A stretch of DNA of 5,490 nt from positions 1,536 to 7,025 of the forward strand of contig MTNI01000150.1 in the NCBI GenBank assembly GCA_002011415.1, given 5' to 3'. Positions 1 to 4,862 of the stretch are shown piece after piece (position 1 is the first letter of the stretch; every line of letters starts with the position of its first letter). A program made the position numbers and the translations under genes. The DNA is from Candidatus Acetothermia bacterium JdFR-47. Its GTDB lineage: Bacteria; Bipolaricaulota; Bipolaricaulia; Bipolaricaulales; Bipolaricaulaceae. Under the pieces are notes generated by a model. The model did not search any database. It was not told the DNA's origin and saw nothing but the letters and a program-made list of their open reading frames with translations.

Positions 1-303
1 GTTGTGCTCCAGCTTTCCCGGCGGGAGGGGTTTGGCCTCACCGTCTCCGAGGCCCTGTGGAAGGGAACCCCGGTGGTGGCCACCGGTGTCGGAGGGATCC
101 CGCTCCAGGTCAAGGACGGCCACACGGGCTTTCTGGTGGAGCCAGGGGATTACGACGCGGCTGCCGAGCGGGTGCTCTCGGTGTTGCGCGATCCGGACCT
201 CCGGACAAGACTGGGGCAGGCAGGCCGGGAGCACGTGCGCCGCAATTTTCTCATGCCCCGACTTCTGCTGGATTGGCTCAATTTGCTGGGGGAGGTTGTC
301 TAG
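1..303 (+). CDS. treT: TreT-like trehalose-forming glycosyltransferase (GT4 family), C-terminal fragment
   Basis: This is the last 100 residues of a retaining GT-B glycosyltransferase. The frame is already open at base 1, so the start lies outside the window, and it ends at TAG 301-303. Residues 9-17 read EGFGLTVSE, the E-x7-E motif that contacts the nucleotide-sugar donor in GT4 enzymes. It is followed by the usual GTPVVAT.VGGIP segment, the DG.TGFLV segment and the terminal helix ending in a RxNF element. The wording of this block (REGFGLTVSEALWKG, then the KNF/RNF-like tail) is closest in memory to TreT, the trehalose glycosyltransferring synthase of Thermococcales and thermophilic bacteria. 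TreT joins nucleotide-diphosphoglucose and glucose to make trehalose in the cytoplasm. The family call is firm. The TreT assignment is likely but rests on the C-terminal third or quarter only; another GT4 enzyme such as sucrose-phosphate synthase-like is possible. The stop codon abuts the next start, which suggests one operon. Confidence 0.72.
   Translation, partial: VVLQLSRREGFGLTVSEALWKGTPVVATGVGGIPLQVKDGHTGFLVEPGDYDAAAERVLSVLRDPDLRTRLGQAGREHVRRNFLMPRLLLDWLNLLGEVV
291..296 (+). promoter_or_regulatory. Shine-Dalgarno site of the ferredoxin gene
   Basis: GGAGGT lies 7 bases before ATG 304, inside the last codons of the upstream glycosyltransferase gene. It fixes the ATG at 304 as the start and allows re-initiation directly after the TAG that precedes it. 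Confidence 0.8.
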
Positions 304-711
304 ATGGCGAGGCGCCTTTCCGTGGTGGACGTAGAGCGGTGTGTGGACTGTTTGCTCTGCGCCTTTGCCTGCTCGCGCAGATTTGGGGAGGGGGGCTTGG
401 CGCGCTCGGCCATTGCCGTCCGCTCGGTGGGAGGGATGGAGCGGGGGTTCGTGGTGGTGGTATGTCGGGCCTGTTCGGATCCCTCGTGTGCCGCCGCCTG
501 CCCAGTGGGCGCCATCCAGAAGGCCGAGGTGGGAGTACGGGTGGACCTTGAAAGGTGCATCGGCTGTGGGATGTGTGCCAGGGCATGCCCTATCGGGGCC
601 GTGTTTTGGGACGAGGAGCGGCAAAAGCCAGTGATCTGCGTCCACTGCGGCCTGTGCGCTAGCTTTTGCCCCCATGGGGTCTTAGCCTTCGAGGAGGTGG
701 CCGGTGGATAG
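304..711 (+). CDS. Four-cluster [4Fe-4S] ferredoxin, electron-transfer partner of the AOR
   Basis: This 135-residue protein carries 16 cysteines in four regular groups: C13/16/19/23, C54/57/62/66, C85/88/91/95 and C112/115/118/122. Groups 1, 3 and 4 are C-x2-C-x2-C-x3-C. Group 2 is C-x2-C-x4-C-x3-C, the pattern seen in the DmsB/HycB/AorA-like iron-sulfur subunits. Prolines after the last cysteine in groups 2-4 are typical of bacterial ferredoxins. It should hold four [4Fe-4S] clusters and act as a cytoplasmic electron wire, since no signal peptide or membrane segment is visible. The gene starts directly after the glycosyltransferase stop (TAGATG) and overlaps the AOR start by 8 bases, so it is translationally coupled to the AOR and is most simply its dedicated redox subunit, as in the AorA-AorB arrangement known from bacteria. 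No FAD/NADH-binding AorC-like subunit follows, so the final electron acceptor is not evident here. The start ATG 304 is supported by a strong Shine-Dalgarno sequence. Confidence 0.92.
   Translation: MARRLSVVDVERCVDCLLCAFACSRRFGEGGLARSAIAVRSVGGMERGFVVVVCRACSDPSCAAACPVGAIQKAEVGVRVDLERCIGCGMCARACPIGAVFWDEERQKPVICVHCGLCASFCPHGVLAFEEVAGG
692..697 (+). promoter_or_regulatory. Shine-Dalgarno site of the AOR gene
   Basis: AGGAGG, continuing as AGGAGGTG, lies 6 bases before GTG 704 and within the ferredoxin coding region. This decides in favour of the GTG start, which overlaps the ferredoxin stop (GTGGATAG). Confidence 0.85.
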
Positions 712-2458
712 GGGCCTTACCCGAGTGTTGTTCGTGGACCTTTCGCGCCACCGGTTTTGGGTGGAGGAGCGGCCAGAGCTCTTCCGTGAGCGCCTGGGTG
801 GGACGGGTGTTGGAATCGAGCTCCTTCACGAGCGCTGTCCGGAGGGGGTGGACCCTCTAGCCCCGGAGAATCCCATCGTGTTTGCAGTGGGGCCGCTTAA
901 TGCCCTCTTTCCTTTGGCCTCGAAGACGGTGGCCCTGTTCAAGTCTCCCCATACGGGGAATCTGGGGGAGTCTCACTGCGGAGGGCGGTCGGCCGTGGCG
1001 TTGAGGCTTGCCGGCTACGGGGCGCTCGTGATCGAGGGAAAAAGCGATGTGCCTGTGTATCTGTCCATCCAAAACGGGCGGGTCCACTTCCGTGACGCCC
1101 GAGCCCTGTGGGGGCTCTCCTCTTCCTTCACCGTGGGGCGCATCGTCCGCGAGCAGGAGCCGGGCTCTGGGTACCGCACCATCCTACGGATCGGGCGGGC
1201 CGGGGAGAACCTGGTCACGTACGCCAACGTGGTGGCGGAGAGCTACCGGCACTTCGGGAGGCTGGGCCTGGGGGCAGTGTTCGGGGCCAAGAACCTGAAG
1301 GCGGTGGTGATAACCGGGAGAGGCCGCGTGCCGGTGGCCCAGCCGCCCCGCTACCAAAAGCTGTACCGGGACCTTTACGAGAGGGCTGTGCGGTCCCCAC
1401 TTATGCGGAAGTACCATGACCTCGGCACCCCCCAGAACGTAGGTCCCTTGAACAAGATTGGTGCACTTCCGGTGCGAAACCTGCGGGCAGGCCGCTACGA
1501 GGGCGATCCCCCCTTCCTCGGTGAGTACATGGCCGAGCGGTACCTGGCCCGTCGTCTTGCCTGTTCCCATTGTCCGGTGGCCTGCATCCACCTCGCCGCC
1601 CTGCGGGAGCCACATCCGGACGAGCCTTACTTTTACAAAACCACCTTCGTCTCCTACGACTACGAACCCATCTACGCCTTGGGCACCATGCTCGGGGGGG
1701 AGGACCCGGAGGGGTACCTCAAGCTCATGGACGCGGTGGAGCACCTGGCCTTGGACGCCATGAGCTGCGGGGTGGTGCTCGCCTGGGCCACGGAGGCCTT
1801 CGAGCGGGGCCTCATCACCGGGCGAGATACCGGGGGCCTTGCCCCTCGCTGGGGCGACTACGACGTCTACATCGAGATGGTCCGCCGGATCGCGGAAAGA
1901 AGAGGGGAGCTTTACGACGTCCTTGCCCGAGGGGTAGAGGAGGCAGCCAAGCGCTACGGCGGGGAGGAGTTCGCCCTGGCCTTTGGGAAGAACGAGATGG
2001 CCGGCTACCACACCGGCCCCGGGGCCTACCTCACCTTTCTCTCCGGGGCCCGCCATTCGCACCTCGACTCAGCCGGCTACTCCGCCGACCAGGCTGACCT
2101 CAAGGAAGGCCGGCGTCGCTCCCCGCAGGAGCTGGCTCGGGCCCTGTTCTCCGAGGAGGCCCGCCGGCAGGTCCTCTCATCGCTCGTGGTGTGTTTCTTC
2201 GCCCGGGGCCTCTACGACATGGGAACCTGCGTCGAGTGCTTGGGGGCCCTGGGGATGGATTGGGACGAAGATGGCCTCCTCCATCTCGGGGAGGAGATCT
2301 TAAGGCGCAAGTACGCGTTCAAGGTGCGGGAGGGGTTCGACCTTTCCTCCTTGCGCATCCCCCGTCGCATCACCGAAACCCCCACCCCATTTGGCCCTTT
2401 GAGCGAGGAGGAGCTTCGCCTTGCCCTGGAGGAGATGGAGCGACTCCTTGGAGGTTAA
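704..2458 (+). CDS. Aldehyde:ferredoxin oxidoreductase family protein (tungsten/molybdenum bis-pterin enzyme)
   Basis: The 584-residue length is close to the roughly 600 usual for AOR. The N-terminal AFOR_N domain (about residues 6-205) starts with the typical 'VDLS' strand, followed by a Gly-rich pterin-binding part (GGRSAVALRLAGYGALVIEG, 93-112), GRAGENL (164-170) and GAKNLKAVVI (194-203). The central and C-terminal domains hold C287-x2-C290-x3-C294. C497 is in the position of the fourth ligand of the single [4Fe-4S] cluster. The DYEPIYALG block (319-327) matches the EYE-T-ALG region near the active site. AORs oxidise aldehydes to carboxylic acids, or the reverse, with ferredoxin; metal and substrate cannot be read from the sequence. 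Oddities: the two DxxGL(D/C) pterin-binding motifs are degenerate (EHLALD 346-351, SSLVVC 492-497). There is an extra C509-x2-C512 pair, and the protein ends soon after 'EEMERLLGG' without the usual YY-RGW-like tail. The GTG start is supported by AGGAGG and by the N-terminal family match. It forms an operon with the ferredoxin. Family call firm, substrate unknown. Confidence 0.93.
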   Translation: MDRGLTRVLFVDLSRHRFWVEERPELFRERLGGTGVGIELLHERCPEGVDPLAPENPIVFAVGPLNALFPLASKTVALFKSPHTGNLGESHCGGRSAVALRLAGYGALVIEGKSDVPVYLSIQNGRVHFRDARALWGLSSSFTVGRIVREQEPGSGYRTILRIGRAGENLVTYANVVAESYRHFGRLGLGAVFGAKNLKAVVITGRGRVPVAQPPRYQKLYRDLYERAVRSPLMRKYHDLGTPQNVGPLNKIGALPVRNLRAGRYEGDPPFLGEYMAERYLARRLACSHCPVACIHLAALREPHPDEPYFYKTTFVSYDYEPIYALGTMLGGEDPEGYLKLMDAVEHLALDAMSCGVVLAWATEAFERGLITGRDTGGLAPRWGDYDVYIEMVRRIAERRGELYDVLARGVEEAAKRYGGEEFALAFGKNEMAGYHTGPGAYLTFLSGARHSHLDSAGYSADQADLKEGRRRSPQELARALFSEEARRQVLSSLVVCFFARGLYDMGTCVECLGALGMDWDEDGLLHLGEEILRRKYAFKVREGFDLSSLRIPRRITETPTPFGPLSEEELRLALEEMERLLGG

Positions 2459-2461
2459 ACC

Positions 2462-4273
2462 TCACTCCACCGTGACCGTCTTGGCCAGGTTCCTGGGCTG
2501 GTCCACGTCGGTCCCGCGCAGGCGGGCGATGTGGTAGGCGAGGAGCTGTAGGGGCGGGGCGAAGACGAGCGGCACCAGAGGGCGGGGAGCCTCCGGGAGT
2601 AGGATCAGGTGATCGGCCAGGCGTCTGAGTTCAGGGTGATCCTGGTCCGAGAATACGATCAGAATTCCCCGGCGGGACCGCACTTCCTCCATGTTCGAAA
2701 GCGCCTTGTCCCAGAGCTCCTCCTTGGTGATCAGGAACACCACCGGCATCTTCTCGTCGATTAGGGCGATGGGACCGTGCTTCATCTCCCCGGCCGGGTA
2801 CCCCTCGGCGTGGATGTAGGAGATCTCCTTTAGCTTGAGCGCGCCCTCCAGCGCCAGGGGGTAGAGGATCCCCCGGGCGAGGTACAGGAAGTCGGCTTTC
2901 TGGTAGTAGCGCTCGGCTAGCTTCTCCACTGCCTTTTCCGTTTCCAGGGCTTGGGCCACCAAGGCAGGAGCGCGGGAGAGCACCTCGAACTCCTCCTCCA
3001 GCTCCTCCCGGGAGAGGAGCCCACGGGCGTGGGCGATCCTGAGGCCCAAAAGTGCTAAAGCGGCGAGCTGGGCGGTAAAGGTCTTGGAGGCAGCCACTCC
3101 GATCTCCAGGCCCGCCCGGGTATAGAGGACGCCGTCGGACTCGCGAGGGATGGCCGAGCCCACGATGTTGGCCACGGCCAGGGCCTTAGCCCCTCGGCCA
3201 CGGGCCTCCCGCACCGCCATCAGGGTGTCCACCGTCTCCCCGGACTGGGAGACGGCCACCACCAGCGTCCCCGGTCCTGCCGCCGGGGCCTTGTACCGGA
3301 ACTCCGAGGCGATCTCCGCCTCCACCGGGATCCCAAGGAGCGGCTCCCACAGGTACTCCGCTACCAAAGCCGCGTGGTACGAGGTCCCACAGGCGATGAG
3401 GTAGACGTGATCTATATCTCGCAGGTCGTCTTCAGAAAGCCCCCCCTCCCAGGGGGACCAGAGCTGGCCCCGGAGGGTGTCGGCCACTGCCTGGGGCTGC
3501 TCGTGGATCTCCTTCTCCATAAAGTGCCGGTAGCCTTGCTTTTCTGCGGTGAGGGGATCCCAGGGGACGCGTCGGAACTCGGGCTTTTTCGGCTGGCCCT
3601 CCGCGTCCCAAAGCTCCACCTGCCCGGGTCGGATCCTGGCCACCTCCCCGTCCAGGAGGAAGCAGAAGTCCCGCGTATAGGAGAGGAGGGCTGGGGCATC
3701 CGAGGCCACGAACCCCTCCCCATCGAGGAGTCCGAGCACTAAAGGGCTGCCCTTCCTTGCCACTACGATCTCATCCGGGTGGTCGGCGTGGATCACTGCG
3801 ATGGCGAATGCCCCCTCCACCTGGGTCAGGGCCTCGCGCACCGCGCGAGCCAGGTCCCCTCGGTAAACCTCCTCCACGAGGTGTACCAGCACCTCGGTAT
3901 CGGTCTGGGACTTGAACGTGTGTCCAGCGGAGACGAGCTTTTCCCGAAGCGGGCGGTGGTTCTCGATGATGCCGTTGTGAACCAAGGCGATCTTGCCGGA
4001 GCAGTCGGTGTGGGGATGGGCGTTCTCCTCGGTGGGAAGGCCATGGGTAGCCCAACGGGTGTGTCCAATCCCCAGTTTGCCGGGTATGGGGGATTCCTGC
4101 AGAGCCTTCCTGAGTCGCTCGATCTTCCCCACCCGGCGGACGATGGCGATCTCCCCGTTTTTGAGCACCGCCAGTCCCGCCGAGTCGTAGCCCCGGTACT
4201 CCAGCCGGGCCAGGCCTTCCAAGATCACATCCTGGGCCTCACGGGGCCCCACGTAGCCGACTATGCCGCACAT
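2462..4273 (-). CDS. glmS: Glutamine--fructose-6-phosphate aminotransferase (isomerizing)
   Basis: This 603-residue protein matches the usual GlmS length (609 in E. coli). It converts fructose-6-phosphate and glutamine to glucosamine-6-phosphate and glutamate, the first step towards UDP-GlcNAc, in the cytoplasm. The N-terminal class II glutaminase domain (about 2-240) begins MCGIVGYVG, so Cys2 becomes the catalytic N-terminal nucleophile after Met removal. HTRWATHG (71-78), HNGIIEN (99-105) and TDTE (124-127) are intact. Two SIS domains follow: ACGTSYHA (294-301) and SQSGET (342-347) in the first, and the ALKLKEISYIHAE block (478-490) in the second. K480, E483, H499 and K598 align with E. coli K485, E488, H504 and K603 at a constant offset, and the protein ends DQPRNLAKTVTVE as expected. 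The frame is open upstream to 4504, but the start must be ATG 4273 because Cys2 has to be N-terminal. No Shine-Dalgarno sequence precedes it, and a TATAAT lies 9 bases upstream, suggesting a leaderless mRNA. It is convergent with the AOR gene. Confidence 0.97.
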   Translation of the reverse strand: MCGIVGYVGPREAQDVILEGLARLEYRGYDSAGLAVLKNGEIAIVRRVGKIERLRKALQESPIPGKLGIGHTRWATHGLPTEENAHPHTDCSGKIALVHNGIIENHRPLREKLVSAGHTFKSQTDTEVLVHLVEEVYRGDLARAVREALTQVEGAFAIAVIHADHPDEIVVARKGSPLVLGLLDGEGFVASDAPALLSYTRDFCFLLDGEVARIRPGQVELWDAEGQPKKPEFRRVPWDPLTAEKQGYRHFMEKEIHEQPQAVADTLRGQLWSPWEGGLSEDDLRDIDHVYLIACGTSYHAALVAEYLWEPLLGIPVEAEIASEFRYKAPAAGPGTLVVAVSQSGETVDTLMAVREARGRGAKALAVANIVGSAIPRESDGVLYTRAGLEIGVAASKTFTAQLAALALLGLRIAHARGLLSREELEEEFEVLSRAPALVAQALETEKAVEKLAERYYQKADFLYLARGILYPLALEGALKLKEISYIHAEGYPAGEMKHGPIALIDEKMPVVFLITKEELWDKALSNMEEVRSRRGILIVFSDQDHPELRRLADHLILLPEAPRPLVPLVFAPPLQLLAYHIARLRGTDVDQPRNLAKTVTVE

Positions 4274-4282
4274 GTCCAGGCC

Positions 4283-4288
4283 ATTATA
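4283..4288 (-). promoter_or_regulatory. -10 promoter element of glmS (probable leaderless transcript)
   Basis: A perfect TATAAT is read on the minus strand, with its last T at 4283 and only 9 bases (4282-4274) before the glmS ATG at 4273. Standard sigma-70 spacing puts the transcription start at about 4276, give or take a few bases, so the 5' leader would be about 0-3 nucleotides. No good TTGACA-like -35 is seen at 16-19 base spacing and no TG extension precedes the -10. Leaderless genes with only a -10 box close to the start codon are well known in Deinococcus-Thermus and Actinobacteria. The box match is seen directly; its function is inferred. Confidence 0.65.
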
Positions 4289-4304
4289 GCCTGAATGTAA
4301 CGGG

Positions 4305-4324
4305 GGCCATTGTCGCACGTGGCC
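4305..4324. promoter_or_regulatory. Possible operator-like palindrome between the divergent promoters
   Basis: GGCCA at 4305-4309 and TGGCC at 4320-4324 form an inverted repeat with a 10-base spacer, which is about one helical turn between half-site edges. A self-complementary CACGTG (4316-4321) overlaps its right arm. The element is centred near 4314.5, close to the centre of the divergent promoters, where a regulator could affect both. Short GC-rich palindromes arise easily by chance in this base composition, so this is only a candidate. Confidence 0.25.
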
Positions 4325-4339
4325 TGCCGGGGCTATAAT
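4310..4339 (+). promoter_or_regulatory. Sigma-70-like promoter of the DUF151 nuclease gene
   Basis: There is a perfect -10 TATAAT at 4334-4339. A -35-like TTGTCG (4 of 6 matches to TTGACA) lies at 4310-4315, leaving an 18-base spacer. The predicted transcription start is about 4346, giving a leader of about 31 bases that includes a clear Shine-Dalgarno sequence before ATG 4377. This contrasts with the leaderless arrangement of the mirror-image promoter for glmS. Confidence 0.62.
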
Positions 4340-4363
4340 GCCATGCCCGCTGTGGCGGACAAA

Positions 4364-4370
4364 AGGGAGG
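4364..4370 (+). promoter_or_regulatory. Shine-Dalgarno site of the DUF151 nuclease gene
   Basis: AGGGAGG ends 6 bases before ATG 4377. It decides the start against ATG 4338 in the same frame, which lies inside the -10 box, and against ATG 4372, which is one base from the site and opens only a two-codon frame (ATG AGA TGA). Confidence 0.85.
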
Positions 4371-4376
4371 CATGAG

Positions 4377-4862
4377 ATGAAGGAAGCGGAAGTGAAAGCC
4401 CTGCTCGTGGATCCGATGAATAACTCCCCCGTTATTCTGCTCAAGGATAGGAACTCATCGAAGGCCATGCCGATTTGGATTGGTGAAGCCGAGGCCATGT
4501 CCATCGCCCTTGAACTGCAGGGTCAAGCCTTCCCGCGCCCCCTCTCCCACGACCTGATGAAGCAGCTCCTCGAGGCCCTGGGCGGGACCCTGGAGCGGGT
4601 GGTGATCTCCAACCTCAAGGAGGGGACCTTCTACGCCACCCTGTACGTACGCACGCCCTCCGGTGAGGTCAAGGAGATCGACGCGCGGCCTTCGGACTCG
4701 GTGGCGCTGGCTTTGCGCACCCGGTCCCCCATCTACATCGCCGACGAGGTGTTCGAGCAGTCGGCCATCGAATCCCCGTTCGCGGAAGAGGAGAAATTCC
4801 ACGAGTTCGTGGATCGGGAGCTGAGGCTATCGGAGTTTCGTCGCCGGGCCCAAGCCCAGTAG
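4377..4862 (+). CDS. DUF151 'bifunctional nuclease' (BFN domain) family protein
   Basis: This 161-residue protein is covered over most of its length by the BFN/DUF151 domain. The hallmark blocks are in order: a LLVDPMNNSPVILLKD start (9-24), PIWIGEAEAMSIALELQG (32-49), RPLSHDLM (54-61), EIDARPSDSVALALR (100-114) and PIYIADEVFE (118-127). Members are small conserved proteins found in many bacteria and in plants. Nuclease activity on DNA and RNA has been reported for a plant member, but the role in bacteria is not settled, so the product name should be read as a family label. No signal peptide or membrane segment is visible. A charged C-terminal helix (about 135-161) follows the domain where some homologues carry an extra UVR-type region; I see no full UVR motif here. 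The gene is monocistronic, diverges from glmS with its own promoter and Shine-Dalgarno sequence, and ends at TAG 4860-4862 directly against the stop of the next, opposing gene. Confidence 0.9.
   Translation: MKEAEVKALLVDPMNNSPVILLKDRNSSKAMPIWIGEAEAMSIALELQGQAFPRPLSHDLMKQLLEALGGTLERVVISNLKEGTFYATLYVRTPSGEVKEIDARPSDSVALALRTRSPIYIADEVFEQSAIESPFAEEEKFHEFVDRELRLSEFRRRAQAQ

Larger units (their letters stand above)
4280..4342. repeat. 12-base inverted repeat carrying both divergent -10 boxes
   Basis: The minus-strand 12-mer from 4291 to 4280 reads GGCTATAATGGC. The plus-strand 12-mer at 4331-4342 reads GGCTATAATGCC. They agree at 11 of 12 bases and are separated by 39 bases (4292-4330), with a dyad centre near 4311. 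Each copy contains the TATAAT of one divergent promoter plus identical flanking GGC and G.C bases. Confidence 0.8.

Noticed and set aside
57..551. Open frame across the glycosyltransferase-ferredoxin junction in another frame
   Set aside because: Its translation is rich in Gly, Arg and Pro without motifs, as expected for an out-of-frame reading of GC-rich DNA. The true frames carry the E-x7-E and Cys motifs.
1184..2062. Long open frame antisense to the AOR gene (292 codons)
   Set aside because: It is the shadow of a GC-rich coding region. No protein motif is visible, and the sense strand encodes a clear AOR with conserved cysteines.
4338..4376. In-frame upstream ATG 4338 for the nuclease gene
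   Set aside because: The codon lies inside the TATAAT -10 box and has no Shine-Dalgarno sequence. ATG 4377 has AGGGAGG at 6 bases, and the protein then starts where the family does.
4274..4376. glmS ribozyme/riboswitch
   Set aside because: The predicted glmS leader is 0-3 bases, and the whole intergenic region is 103 bases shared by two promoters, too small for the ribozyme.
4372..4380. Two-codon frame ATG AGA TGA overlapping the nuclease start
   Set aside because: The Shine-Dalgarno sequence is only 1 base away, too close for this ATG but right for ATG 4377. A start-stop regulatory role cannot be supported.
4274..4504. In-frame 77-codon extension of glmS upstream of ATG 4273
   Set aside because: GlmS needs Cys2 at its N-terminus after Met removal. 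The extension would also run through the divergent promoters and antisense to the nuclease gene.
4455..4802. Open frame antisense to the nuclease gene
   Set aside because: The plus strand encodes the conserved BFN domain. The antisense product has no recognisable motif and no ribosome binding site that I can see.
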